Shown: positions 46,728 through 56,091 of the stretch, piece after piece | Numbering within the stretch: position 1 is the stretch's first letter | Layout: every line of letters starts with the position of its first letter | Source of the DNA: Sodaliphilus pleomorphus | Lineage (GTDB): Bacteria; Bacteroidota; Bacteroidia; Bacteroidales; Muribaculaceae | Length of the DNA stretch: 64,000 bases | Direction: 5' to 3' | NCBI RefSeq assembly: GCF_009676955.1 | Contig: NZ_CP045696.1 | Coordinates: forward strand, 310,001-374,000 | Position numbers and translations under genes: made by a program | The notes under the pieces: generated by a model | The model's input: only the letters and a program-made list of their open reading frames with translations | What the model was told of the DNA's origin: nothing | The model's database searches: none

Positions 46728-48099
46728 ATGGCTGTCATATATCTTAGACTATCAAAGCGTCACAACGAACTTGGCCGAAATGAGATTATTCTCACGTTCC
46801 GCCAGGGATCTACAATCTACCAAAGAAGCGGAACAGAAATCTTCATCCTCAATAAACCCATTTATTGGGATGGTGAGAAGATGGTTCTCCGGGCACGGAT
46901 GATGACAGATGAAGTTCGTTATCATCGCGAAATGAAAGTGAAACTTGAAAACTTATGTTCAGCCATTACTAAAGAATGGGAACAAACTGACAGAAAAAAC
47001 ATCAGTCCCACTTGGCTGAAAGATGTGATAGACCGCTTCAACCATCCTGAAAAGTTTGAGGCGGATGCAGAACAAGTAATTCGCAAAACGAACGTCACAT
47101 CAATCTTCATCGAATATATGAAGAAGCACAAGGTTTCTGAGAACCGTGAGAAACATATGTTGGTCGTTGTGGAGAGTGTTCCGCCGTTTTGAGGTTTGGC
47201 GAAATGTAACATTTGAGTTTGAAACGTTCTCTAATGAAGATTTGGATGACTTTAGAAGTTTTCTTATTTCCGAACATGAATACTGGAGCCGTGACGAGAA
47301 GACAAATCGCCTAAAATGCAGCAACCGAAGATATAACAAAGCGTACACTCAGGTTAATGACGAATGCCTTAAGCTTGGCTTGAAGTTGGAGAAACGCTGC
47401 CCCGAACCACGTAGTAAGAACACACTAAACAATATCCTTGTTCGTCTAAAGACATTTTGGATTTGGTGTATAAAACATGGGTATACAGAGCGTAATCCGT
47501 TTAATAAGTTTACTATAGAGAGTGCAGAATACGGCACTCCATACTATATTACCATTGACGAACGACACCAATTAGAAGAAGCGGAACTTGATGGGATGGT
47601 TGCCGTGCAGCGTGATATATTCGTTTTCCAATGCTGTGTTGGATGCCGCGTAGGCGATTTATACAAACTGACCTACGCCAATATCGTTGATGGCATTCTC
47701 ACCTACACTCCTCGCAAGACCAAAGACAACAATCCGGTACTTGCTGAAGTGCCATTGAATGCGACAGCAAAGGCTTTACTTGAAAAATACTATGACCCCA
47801 ATCGCGATGCGTTATTCCCATTCATTTCGCAGCAGCGTTATAATGATAACATAAAGAAAACCTTCAAGCAAGCAGGGTTAAACCATAGAGTCGCTGTGCT
47901 TAATCCCCTGACACGGCAGCACGAGATTAAGCCGCTCTACGAGGTTGCAAGCAGTCACATGGCTCGACGAGCATTCGTCGGCGGACCCTATCACAAAGTT
48001 CAGGACCCCAGCGCCATCGGTTCGATGACCGGTCATGCCGAGGGCAGCAAGGCTTTCGCTCGCTACCGCAAAGTGGAAATGGAACTAAAAAGTCGCTAA
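46728..48099 (+). pseudogene. Tyrosine recombinase/integrase with a frameshift
   Basis: The first frame (ATG 46728) encodes an arm-binding and SAM-like N-terminus of Bacteroidetes integrases (MAVIYLRLSKRHNELGRNEI, then WEQTDRKNISPTWLKDVIDRF, NVTSIFIEYMKKHKV) and stops at 47190. The continuation is in the next frame from about 47165 (LWRVFRRFEVWRN onward). Removing one T from GTTGTGG at 47164-47170 would join them. The catalytic part keeps the Arg (CVGCRVGDL), the second His/Arg (SSHMARRAF), the third (GHAEGSKAF) and Tyr (ARYRKV). The element it served is therefore probably immobile, unless the shift is an assembly error. Confidence 0.85.
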
Positions 48100-48144
48100 C
48101 CGACATGCTCGATTAGAGCGAATTTATAGCCAGAAGCAAAAAAT

Positions 48145-48172
48145 GTCTAGTTTTTTGACTTAAAAACAAGAC
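48145..48172. promoter_or_regulatory. Inverted repeat, candidate AbiEi operator
   Basis: GTCTAGTTTTT (48145-48155) and AAAAACAAGAC (48162-48172) are complementary with one mismatch. It lies just upstream of the -7 box. AbiEi antitoxins repress their own promoter by binding inverted repeats. Confidence 0.45.
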
Positions 48173-48180
48173 AAAATTAT

Positions 48181-48188
48181 TACCTTTG
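48181..48188 (+). promoter_or_regulatory. -7 box of the abiE operon
   Basis: TACCTTTG, 20 bases before the ATG at 48209. A TTTG at 48154-48157 is 23 bases upstream, slightly further than the usual spacing. Confidence 0.6.
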
Positions 48189-48208
48189 CAGTGCAAAACG
48201 ACTGAAAG

Positions 48209-48934
48209 ATGACAACAGCAAAGAAAATAGAACAAATTGTAAGCGAATTCCCTGAGGACTTTGTCTTTACCTATCGTGACCTGGGGCTAACTGCCGAGGA
48301 TAGTGCCAATGTCATCAAAAAATTGAATCGGCTGGCAGAAAGCGGTGCCATCTCCAAGCTCTCAAAAGGGAGATTTTTCAAGCCCAAGAAAAGTATGTTT
48401 GGCGCCCTTAATCCACCAGTTGAAGAGGTCGTGAAGGACCTTTTGGTGAAAAATGGCAAGATTATCGGCTATCTCACAAACTATAGCGTGTACAACCAAT
48501 TGGGACTGACTTCACAGATACCAAATACGATTGTTATCGGCTCCAACACGAAACGCAGCAAAACTCGAAGGGGGAACACAGAAATCAGATTTGTTTTACA
48601 GAGAAACGAGATAACAAAAGCGAGCATTTACCAGCTCCAATTGCTTGATGTCATCAAGTCGATTAAATCAATTCCCGATACTGACATTGATAAATCTTGT
48701 GCCCGAATGTTGGTTTTATTATCGGAGTTGAACGAACGGCAAATAAACGCGTTAATGCGTATGGCACAGCTCTATCCTCCAAGGGTCATCGCTCTACTCG
48801 GAGCGTTGCTACAACAAATGGGCTGCAAATTAGACTTAAGTGCATTACGGGGTCGGCTGAATCCAATCAGTTCCTATAACTACGGCATTTCACAAACTGT
48901 TTTATCGTTCTCTCAACAATGGAAAATCAAATGA
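48209..48934 (+). CDS. AbiEi-like antitoxin (DUF6088 type)
   Basis: 241-residue antitoxin of a type IV toxin-antitoxin / abortive infection system. The N-terminal winged helix (KKIEQIVSEFPEDFVFTYRDLG, then VIKKLNRLAESGAISKLSKGRFFKPKKS) binds DNA; the rest includes GKIIGYLTNYSVYNQLGLTSQIPNTIVIGSN, typical of DUF6088/AbiEi. It acts by repressing the operon and countering the nucleotidyltransferase toxin. The reading frame is intact. It overlaps the toxin gene by 16 bases. Confidence 0.85.
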   Translation: MTTAKKIEQIVSEFPEDFVFTYRDLGLTAEDSANVIKKLNRLAESGAISKLSKGRFFKPKKSMFGALNPPVEEVVKDLLVKNGKIIGYLTNYSVYNQLGLTSQIPNTIVIGSNTKRSKTRRGNTEIRFVLQRNEITKASIYQLQLLDVIKSIKSIPDTDIDKSCARMLVLLSELNERQINALMRMAQLYPPRVIALLGALLQQMGCKLDLSALRGRLNPISSYNYGISQTVLSFSQQWKIK

Positions 48935-49887
48935 TTCTTGACCAGCATAAAGAACAATTCGCCGATGCCATCCGCCTCGCATCGGAAACTCTTGGCATCT
49001 CGCCAATTTACGTCGAAAAAGACTATTGGATTACGAAGATGCTGCGCCGTTTATCCGAATCAAACCTTGCTACCCATATAGTGTGGAAGGGCGGCACATC
49101 CTTGTCAAAAGGATATGGCATCATAGACCGGTTTTCCAGTGATATTGATGTTGCTGTGATAGCCGGCGAAATGAGCGGCAATAAAATCAAAAACTTGCTC
49201 TCAACTGCGACAGAGCTAATGACTGAGGAGATGAACGAGGTAGATATGCCCGGCGAAACAAGCAAAGGGTCGAGATAACGCAAAACATACCATCGCTACA
49301 AAAGCGTGATTGCCATGGGCAACGAGAAGTCATTGGTTGGCGACCATGTCATTGTGGAGATCAACTCTTTCGCCACCCCCTACCCCTACGAGCAGCGACC
49401 AGTGTCAAGCTTTATCGCCCAAGCACTACAGATAAAAGGCCATAGCCAGTTAATTGATAGTTTTGGACTTCAACCATTTGAAATCAATATCCTTGACCTT
49501 CGCCGCACCTTGTGCGAGAAAGTGGCTTCGCTGTTGCGCTTCTCATTTGGTGACAACCCAGCGATGGAACTGGGCAAGAAGATTCGCCATTTCTACGACC
49601 TGCATTTTCTTTCGCAGGACAACGCCTGCCAAGAATATCTTGCTACAGACTTCCTTTCAGAGTTGCAAGAGCTTGTCCTACACGACAAGGAGACCTTCAG
49701 CACTCCTGCCAAATGGCCAAATGCGGACATCTCCACTTCGCCATTATTGACCGCATTCGACCCATTATGGGCATCGCTGAACAAACGCTACGAAGAAGAG
49801 TTGGAGATGCTTGCTTTCCGTCCCATCCCGCCAAGCGACCAGATTAGGCAATCTGTCAAACAAATCATGAGGCTAATCATTGCCTAA
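48919..49887 (+). pseudogene. AbiEii-like nucleotidyltransferase toxin, interrupted by a TAA
   Basis: Toxin partner of the preceding gene. The first 119 codons contain the nucleotidyltransferase core, WKGGTSLSKGYGIIDRFSSDIDVAV (GGTSLSK and DxD). A TAA at 49276-49278 then interrupts the same frame, which continues without shift (RKTYHRYKSVIAMGN, then VEINSFATPYPYEQRPVSS) to 49887. A single base change would restore about 322 codons. The truncated product lacks the rest of the toxin fold and is probably inactive. The intact antitoxin upstream makes toxin loss tolerable. Confidence 0.85.
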
Positions 49888-50040
49888 TCAAATCCATGTT
49901 TATCGGTTGATTTTCACCACTCTTGCAAGTATTTTTGCGCGAGTTTACTTTTTTGGCTCAAACGAACTCATCAAAAGGCTCAACGATATTGAATGGAGGA
50001 CTTTGAATGCAAAGCAGCCGTAAGTTGCCCGACAATGGTA

Positions 50041-50572
50041 AGGAAACTGTTTTGGCGTTTTAAAACGCATAAGTGACCGAGCTAGTGACCAAGTTGGTGA
50101 CCAAGTTAATAGCACTGATATTCAGCGGAATGACAGGACAATCAAAGCTGAAACGGAACAAGCTAGGGAACAGGTTAGAGAACAGGCTGGTGAACAGGTT
50201 AACCAAACTGATAGTCAAGGAAATAGCGAAGTAAGGGGCACAGATAGAGGTATAGCTAGTGAACAGGCTGGTGAACAGGTTCAAATGTTAATTAATGCTA
50301 TTAGAGAAGACGCTGTAACGATGTGCATGATACAAAAACGATTGAACATTGCTAGTCGTAGCTTCATCCAGATGAAAATGCTAAAGCCGGCCATCGCACA
50401 AGGCTATGTCCTGCGAGCATTCCCCGACAAGCCGAGCCACTCTAAACAGCGTTATTATCTTTCAGAGAAAGGGGCGAAACTGGTAAAAATAATTATTTCT
50501 ACTGATAAACTTTTAGGGTGTCCAAAGTGCAAATTTTGCCCTTGGGCTGCCCACGAAGAGCAAAAACTGTAA
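50041..50572 (+). pseudogene. C-terminal remnant of an AlbA/RecG-like ATP-binding regulator
   Basis: An open frame without a start codon, beginning after a stop at 50038-50040. It reads VLKRISDRASDQVGDQV, then repeated (D/E)Q-V/A units (EQAREQVREQAGEQV), a variable linker, and a winged-helix-like end (RLNIASRSFIQMKMLKPAIAQGYVLRAF, then PSHSKQRYYLSEKGAKLV). This is the C-terminal layout of the AlbA_2-domain proteins common in Bacteroidetes, whose N-terminal domain is missing. Methionine 50285 could start a 95-residue product. Confidence 0.6.
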
Positions 50573-50579
50573 TACAGAG

Positions 50580-50936
50580 ATGGAAAAGAAAAAAGAAGAA
50601 AGCAACGAGAAAGAGGAACTGACTCTTCAGAATGTTCCTAAAGCAGTCAATTATTTGATAAACGAGATTGCTGAAATGAGAGCAGTATTAGAACATATTG
50701 AATCACAATTAGGACTCGGAGTTGACAAGCACCGACCAATTGATGAAGAGAGAGCAGCAGAAATCCTTGGACAAACAAAAAACGTAATCAAGAAGATGGT
50801 GCGTGCTAGAGAAATACCTCATTATGATAAAGGTAGAAAAATATACTTCTTTGAGGATGAACTCATAAAATGGGTTGAACAGTCAAGGGTGAAAACATTT
50901 GAAGAAGAGTATAAACGCCATAGAAAATTATATTAG
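50580..50936 (+). CDS. Helix-turn-helix (excisionase-like) protein
   Basis: 118 residues. A Glu/Lys-rich N-terminus and a short coiled coil (NYLINEIAEMRAVLEHIESQL) precede a MerR-like HTH_17 domain (RPIDEERAAEILGQTKNVIKKMVRAREIPHYDKGRKIYFFEDELIKWVE in part). Such proteins are typical of Bacteroidetes mobile elements, where they act as excisionase or regulator. It begins 7 bases after the AlbA remnant and ends 12 bases before the next gene. Confidence 0.8.
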   Translation: MEKKKEESNEKEELTLQNVPKAVNYLINEIAEMRAVLEHIESQLGLGVDKHRPIDEERAAEILGQTKNVIKKMVRAREIPHYDKGRKIYFFEDELIKWVEQSRVKTFEEEYKRHRKLY

Positions 50937-50948
50937 GAGGGTGCTAAA

Positions 50949-52304
50949 ATGGAATTTACAAGACAAGAAATATTTGATTTAATATGGAAAGAAAGCGTCA
51001 CTAAAGTTTCTGAAAAATTAGGTATTCCAACTCAAATACTAAGGAAATATTGTCAACGCCTCAACATTCCAACTCCTACAAGTGCGTATTGGTCAAAACT
51101 AAAATTTGGAAAACCGGTAGAGGTTCCAGCTTTGCCAGAATTTGATGAGGAATACATCTCACTAGATTCTTTTCATAATAGCATACTTGCCAAAAATCAG
51201 AAAAGTGTAAAGCCAAATAGAGAATCAAGAAAAAAAGACACCTCCGAAAAGGAAAAATCTAGCAATGAATTTAAAACTACAGAGATTATTCCAACTAAGA
51301 CAAAATATGAGATCCAGGAAATTACAGATCCACGACAGAAAATCAAATTTGAACTAAATAATTTGGATCCAACACTTTTCGTCGTACCAGAAGTGCTATA
51401 TGCTAAAGACCCTCTGATTATTGACACAAAGGAATTTTTCAGAGGAGACAAAAATAGTAAGTATTTAGACAAGAATCCATATAAGAGCAAAATTAAGGCT
51501 CCATTGAATATCAGTGTCCATCAAGATAATCTTGATCGTGCATTGAGAATATACACGACAATTATCCGATTGCTGAAATTGCGTGGGCATCAGATTGTCG
51601 CAAAAGATAGATTTCATACCTATGCCATTGTGAATGAAGAGGAGATTCCTATACATCTTTCAGAAAAGAACAAACAGATTGCTAATACAGAATCCGATTA
51701 TCCTAAATATGTATTGGTCCCATCAGGAAAACTCAAATTTGAGATTCCAAGCAGTATCTATTATCGTTCTAGCCCGATATGCGTTGAAGATACTTCTAAC
51801 ACAAAAATAGAAGATAAGATACTTAATATCATCTTGAAAATTGAATACGATGCCATTTCCATTAAAGAATTTAGAGCAGAGCAAGAAAGAAGGCGACAAC
51901 GAGAAGAGGAAGAACGGAAAAAAAGAGAAGAGGAAGAAAAGAAAAAAAGGGAACTGGAAAAAAGAAGGAAAGAGGAAATGAAGGAATTAAGAGCGGCTAT
52001 CGTTTCTGCAAAATGCTACTCATTGGCTAATATTCTGAGGGATTATAGAGAAAAATATGAATCATTTCTTGCCGAGAAAGAATTCATGAATGACGAAGAT
52101 AAGAAAAAACTTCATTGGCTCCTTAAAAAAATTGATTGGCTAGATCCTTTCATCGAGTGCGATGATAAGTTGCTGACGGAGGAAGACAAGCAAAGCCTTA
52201 TCCATCCCGAAACCGACAAGAAAGATAATAGAATGACTTACCATTTATTTTATGAAATGCCCCAAGAATTCACATTCTGGAATAATCCGTTTAGGCGAAA
52301 ATGA
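50949..52304 (+). CDS. Conserved hypothetical protein with N-terminal HTH-like motif and coiled coil
   Basis: 451 residues, not assigned to a characterised family. The N-terminus (FTRQEIFDLIWKESVTKVSEKLGIPTQILRKYCQRLNIPTPTSAYWSKLKFGK, in overlapping parts) is a motif known from many uncharacterised mobile-element proteins, of the form R-E-LYDLVW..P...LA..YG.SD..L.K.C....IP.P..GYW. The middle (160-300) is a mixed alpha/beta region; residues 310-350 form a very charged Arg/Glu/Lys coiled coil; the C-terminus is helical. AT-rich, like the rest of the island. Position beside defence genes suggests, but does not show, a defence or element-maintenance role. Confidence 0.7.
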   Translation: MEFTRQEIFDLIWKESVTKVSEKLGIPTQILRKYCQRLNIPTPTSAYWSKLKFGKPVEVPALPEFDEEYISLDSFHNSILAKNQKSVKPNRESRKKDTSEKEKSSNEFKTTEIIPTKTKYEIQEITDPRQKIKFELNNLDPTLFVVPEVLYAKDPLIIDTKEFFRGDKNSKYLDKNPYKSKIKAPLNISVHQDNLDRALRIYTTIIRLLKLRGHQIVAKDRFHTYAIVNEEEIPIHLSEKNKQIANTESDYPKYVLVPSGKLKFEIPSSIYYRSSPICVEDTSNTKIEDKILNIILKIEYDAISIKEFRAEQERRRQREEEERKKREEEEKKKRELEKRRKEEMKELRAAIVSAKCYSLANILRDYREKYESFLAEKEFMNDEDKKKLHWLLKKIDWLDPFIECDDKLLTEEDKQSLIHPETDKKDNRMTYHLFYEMPQEFTFWNNPFRRK

Positions 52305-52443
52305 ATATTATTTATTATATGATGCTTGATTTTTAGAACCAAATAAATCATAGGATTCCACAGTACAGCAAAATAACAAATCATCATAAAAACTATAATA
52401 TATACACAGATGCAACTAAATATAAGTGTTAAAAACCGACAAT

Positions 52444-52477
52444 ATCCGTGAAAAAATCACGTGATATTTTCACGGAT
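52444..52477. promoter_or_regulatory. 34-bp near-perfect palindrome, probable operator of the RloAB cassette
   Basis: ATCCGTGAAAA (52444-52454) and TTTTCACGGAT (52467-52477) are exact complements, and the centre contains TCACGTGA, itself palindromic. It ends 14 bases before the -7 box and covers the -33 position, so a bound repressor would block RNA polymerase. Confidence 0.65.
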
Positions 52478-52491
52478 TAAAAACAAATGCT

Positions 52492-52499
52492 TATCTTTG
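52492..52499 (+). promoter_or_regulatory. -7 box of the RloAB cassette
   Basis: TATCTTTG fits TAnnTTTG, 59 bases before the first ATG. The -33 region (TTTTC at 52467-52471) lies inside the palindrome. Confidence 0.65.
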
Positions 52500-52558
52500 C
52501 ACTCGAAATACATCATTATTTCTCATATTAGTTTCATTTCAAAATAATTATATGTGTT

Positions 52559-53893
52559 ATGATGCTCCGATTGATACTTAAGAACTTTCTTTCGTTTGAT
52601 GAAGAGGTTCAATTTGACATGTTTCCAAACATGAAGCGTACTTCGCTGTCTAGCCATATCTCAATGTTGGCTGGCAAATTGCCTGTACTTAAAATGGCGG
52701 CTATTTATGGGGCGAATGGCGCGGGTAAATCTAATTTAGTTAAGGCTCTTGAATTTATTAGAGCATTTGCTTTGAATAAAAACTTTATCAAAAGCATTGA
52801 ACTTAAAAATTTCTTCTATCTGTTGAAAGAAGATGCAATGAAGGCTCCCATTTGCTTAGCGATTGAATTTGAAAACCAGAACAGATTTTTTTTCTATGAG
52901 ATAGAAATTTCTCAGAGAGATATCGAAAAAGAGGGCTTGTATGAGACTTTCCCATTAGATAATAAAGTAGAACCTATTTTTGAACGAAAAAGGCTAAAAG
53001 TCACATTTGCAGATAGCACAACAGTAGATGATGCTATAGTCGAGGCAACAAAGAAAATGCTGGCAAAGAATCCTATGGCTTCATTGTTAGCCTTAAATGG
53101 TGAGTTCCCAATTGTGCAAGATCCGAGATGTAAGTTTGCAGCCAAGTGGTTCAAAGGGCAACTTGAGATAATTGGTGTACATTCATTTCTGCCTACTCTT
53201 ATCGACTTATTACGTGACAACAAACCAATGATGGAGTTTGCCCGCAAACTTATCTATGACCTTGAAGTTGGAGTGAATGATATGAATATGGCTGAAAGTG
53301 ATTTTGATCAATGGGCAAAAAATCACATTAATTTAGCAAATACTCTACCTGGGGATATTGACAAGGTGAAATCAATGTCGTTGAACGCTAATAACACACC
53401 GGTTCTGTCTATCAGTATGGAGGATGGAGTGAGGAAAGTTTACCAGCTAATGTTTGACAATATTGGCAAAGATGGATACGTTGGACATTTGGACACTAGT
53501 TCTCAGTCGGATGGTACTTTGCGTGCACTTACGCTTTTACCCGCTTTGTATTATGCAAAAATGGGAAAGACGGTGGTGGTGGATGAAATCAATTGTTGCC
53601 TAAGTCCTACTATGGTGAAAGGTATCGTAGAATTCTTCTCTAAGACTATTGATACTGTAGGTCAGCTGATATTTACCACCCATGAAGAGCAACTACTAGA
53701 CGAACGTGATATACTTCGTTCGGACGAGATATGGTTTGTGGACAAGAAAGAAGGTGCATCGATCATTTATTCTCATAACGACTTCAAGGAGCATCACACC
53801 ATTTCACCTATGCGTGGATATAAAGAAGGTAGATACGGTGCTATCCGTTACATAAATCTGCTTCAGAAGAATGGACAGGAAACTGACATATAA
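52559..53893 (+). CDS. RloA/AbiLi-like AAA ATPase
   Basis: 444-residue OLD/SMC-like ATPase of the AAA_15/AAA_21 type found in anti-phage systems. N-terminal LRLILKNFLSFDEEVQFDMF, Walker A YGANGAGKSNLVKAL (near residue 50), a signature-like SDGTLRALTLLPALYYA (near 320), Walker B TVVVDEINCCLSP (near 340) and the His switch IFTTHEEQLLD. These features and the RloB-type gene that overlaps it match the RloA-RloB / AbiL pairs. In such systems the ATPase probably senses infection and activates the partner. The two genes overlap by 23 bases. Confidence 0.85.
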   Translation: MMLRLILKNFLSFDEEVQFDMFPNMKRTSLSSHISMLAGKLPVLKMAAIYGANGAGKSNLVKALEFIRAFALNKNFIKSIELKNFFYLLKEDAMKAPICLAIEFENQNRFFFYEIEISQRDIEKEGLYETFPLDNKVEPIFERKRLKVTFADSTTVDDAIVEATKKMLAKNPMASLLALNGEFPIVQDPRCKFAAKWFKGQLEIIGVHSFLPTLIDLLRDNKPMMEFARKLIYDLEVGVNDMNMAESDFDQWAKNHINLANTLPGDIDKVKSMSLNANNTPVLSISMEDGVRKVYQLMFDNIGKDGYVGHLDTSSQSDGTLRALTLLPALYYAKMGKTVVVDEINCCLSPTMVKGIVEFFSKTIDTVGQLIFTTHEEQLLDERDILRSDEIWFVDKKEGASIIYSHNDFKEHHTISPMRGYKEGRYGAIRYINLLQKNGQETDI

Positions 53894-54710
53894 GAAACAA
53901 CCAGGTGCAAGAGCACTTGAGGTGGAACATTCTTATTCTATCGTTCCACCTCAAGTTGTCATATCTTCGCATGATTCTTCCGTACAAATACCATCGATCT
54001 ACAAGAAAGAAGATGGTGTGTTATCATATAGTCTGATTTGTGTGATATCAGGTGGCACTGACCGTGAGCGTACTTTTCTCAACGAATTGGAGAGAAAACA
54101 TACATTCAAAGGAGTTGAGGTAATTTTCGTTTCTTCCAAAAAAGGTCTTGGTGGGTTAACACCAAAGATGATGCAATCGGCATACGAGGAAATTTGCAAG
54201 GATGGGATTATCAAAATGTCGGGTAGAACAATCAAGTTAGATGCAGTAGATACTGTTTATATGTTTACAGATGTAGACCACTATAAAGACGAGTTAAAAG
54301 GGATTCTTGTAAGTAGAAAAAGCGCTGCCCCAATATGGATTATCAGCAATCCTGATTTTGAAATCTGGCTTTATTATTGCTATCGAAATAATCCATATGA
54401 AGAACTTAAGGCTGTAATTGAAGAAAAGGAATCTCTAAGGAGTTCGAAGTTGAAGACCCTGAATGGCACATTTAATAATGGAGGTGGACTAGATACACGA
54501 AAAGCATTTGAACGACTGGAGGATGGAATAGTCCATTCAAAAGAGCATTATCAAGAAATGGATGGTATACCGAATCTTCTCTCTACCCAGATGCATGTTT
54601 TTGCAGAAGATGTACTCATACGATTAGGCAACGAATTCAAGGAATTTGTGCAGAAAAAACTGAAGTTCAGGTTGAGGATGATAATGGCAAACACAGCAAA
54701 AGAGAAATGA
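53871..54710 (+). CDS. RloB/AbiLii-like protein (TOPRIM-like)
   Basis: 279 residues. The core matches RloB: an acidic/nucleotide-type motif CVISGGTDRERTFLNEL (in place of the usual EGxxTE), VYMFTDVDHYKDEL (DxD) and ISNPDFEIWLYYCY, the diagnostic SNPxFExWL stretch. RloB proteins are TOPRIM-like and are thought to be the effectors of the pair. The first 50 residues are an extra N-terminal region without recognisable motif. Only 1 base separates the stop from the next ATG. Confidence 0.85.
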   Translation: MDRKLTYKKQPGARALEVEHSYSIVPPQVVISSHDSSVQIPSIYKKEDGVLSYSLICVISGGTDRERTFLNELERKHTFKGVEVIFVSSKKGLGGLTPKMMQSAYEEICKDGIIKMSGRTIKLDAVDTVYMFTDVDHYKDELKGILVSRKSAAPIWIISNPDFEIWLYYCYRNNPYEELKAVIEEKESLRSSKLKTLNGTFNNGGGLDTRKAFERLEDGIVHSKEHYQEMDGIPNLLSTQMHVFAEDVLIRLGNEFKEFVQKKLKFRLRMIMANTAKEK

Positions 54711-54711
54711 T

Positions 54712-56079
54712 ATGATTGTAAGACCAAGACTCTCAGATTACTATAATATTCCTTTGTTGCAAAGCGAAGTGGATTTTGCTATTCCGTTTATGGACGAAGA
54801 TATTCCTCTGTATGTAGATCCCTTTTTAATGTGGAAGTCTCCATCTCAAATGGATAACATGCTACATGCGGGAATTATGCAAAGCTTCAACCAACTTGGA
54901 AGTATGTATGTAGGTAATAAGCGAGATGAAGCAATTGAAAGTATAATATATCTGAGTGAATGTGCTGAAGTTGGTCTTGGTACATCAAAAACAAGAAAGG
55001 GACGTCCAATGTCAAAGGAGCAAGCCAAAGCCATACTTGACCTTTACAAAGATGTACCGCAGATTAATCAATATGGACTAAAGCATCTAGAACAGGTTCA
55101 ACTTCTTGTGGACAACATATCAAAAGACAGAATATGTGACATGTCATGTTCCCTGATTAAGTCGTTCCTTATAGATTATACGATAGATCAATGTAAGCGA
55201 CTTGGCATTCCAATAAGATTAAGCAAGATTTCGTTGTATGATTATAAAACATGCAAAATTATCAATGAGAAGATAACACTTCCAATTAATGAAGATAATA
55301 AGCAACCAATTATATTGGTGCCCAAAAGATGGTTAAGATATTCTCCATGGTTGAATTATGATGATTATTTCAAACACTATCTAATCAAAAACATTGAGGA
55401 AGAATATGATGGTATAAATAACCGTATTGAGGTTTTGAAATACAATCGAAAAAATTTCAATATGGTGGAACAGTATATTGCACTCAAAGAAAGAGAATGT
55501 GGGAGATGCGAGAATGATCCTTTATTTTCAAAAATCCCTATTCATTCTGCCAATCGAAAGGTTCTTGACATAAAAGCACTTCCGACCGGAAAAATTAATA
55601 ATGCAGATAAGAAATACGAAGAATTAATGGGCAAGGTCCTATCTTCCTTTTTGTTTCCTCATTTAGATTTTGCCAAAGAACAAAGTAGGATTGATTCTGG
55701 CACACAAATACGTGACTTGATTTTTTATAATAATACAAGTACAGATTTTCTTGCTGAAATTTACCAAACATATGATTGCAAACAAATTGTATTTGAACTG
55801 AAAAATGTTAAGGATATAGAGCGAGAACATATTAATCAATTAAACCGCTACATGTCGGATAGTTTTGGCCGATTCGGTATTATTTTCACGCGAAACAAGC
55901 CGTCGAAGCAGATGTTTCAAAATACGGTCGACCTTTGGTCTGGTCAAAGGAGATGTATTTTGATAATGGATGACTCAGATCTAGAACTGATGTGTTCTTG
56001 TAACAATAATCAGCAACGGCAACCTATTGAGGTAATAAAAAAGAAGTATATCGAATTCACTCGTATGTGTCCAAATTAA
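54712..56079 (+). CDS. Probable PD-(D/E)XK nuclease-like protein in the RloAB cassette
   Basis: 455 residues, not assigned to a named family. The N-terminus (RPRLSDYYNIPLLQSEVDFAIPFMDEDIPLYVDPFLMWKS in overlapping parts) is conserved-looking. The C-terminal third has a PD-(D/E)XK-like arrangement: SGTQIRDLIFYNN (Asp, near 334), then FLAEIYQTYDCKQIVFELKN (E-x-K, near 360), and HINQLNRYMSDSFGRFGIIFTRNKP. This supports a DNA/RNA nuclease fold; activity is inferred. It starts 1 base after rloB, so it is almost surely part of the same operon. Standard AbiL or RloAB units have two genes, making this an unusual third component. Confidence 0.65.
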   Translation: MIVRPRLSDYYNIPLLQSEVDFAIPFMDEDIPLYVDPFLMWKSPSQMDNMLHAGIMQSFNQLGSMYVGNKRDEAIESIIYLSECAEVGLGTSKTRKGRPMSKEQAKAILDLYKDVPQINQYGLKHLEQVQLLVDNISKDRICDMSCSLIKSFLIDYTIDQCKRLGIPIRLSKISLYDYKTCKIINEKITLPINEDNKQPIILVPKRWLRYSPWLNYDDYFKHYLIKNIEEEYDGINNRIEVLKYNRKNFNMVEQYIALKERECGRCENDPLFSKIPIHSANRKVLDIKALPTGKINNADKKYEELMGKVLSSFLFPHLDFAKEQSRIDSGTQIRDLIFYNNTSTDFLAEIYQTYDCKQIVFELKNVKDIEREHINQLNRYMSDSFGRFGIIFTRNKPSKQMFQNTVDLWSGQRRCILIMDDSDLELMCSCNNNQQRQPIEVIKKKYIEFTRMCPN

Positions 56080-56091
56080 TTAAGATTAAAT

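Noticed and set aside
50041..50290. Repeated CAGGTT / CAAGTT units as a CRISPR-like array
   Set aside because: The units are short, irregular and in one coding frame (DQV / EQV repeats); no spacers. No CRISPR array or cas gene was seen in the window.
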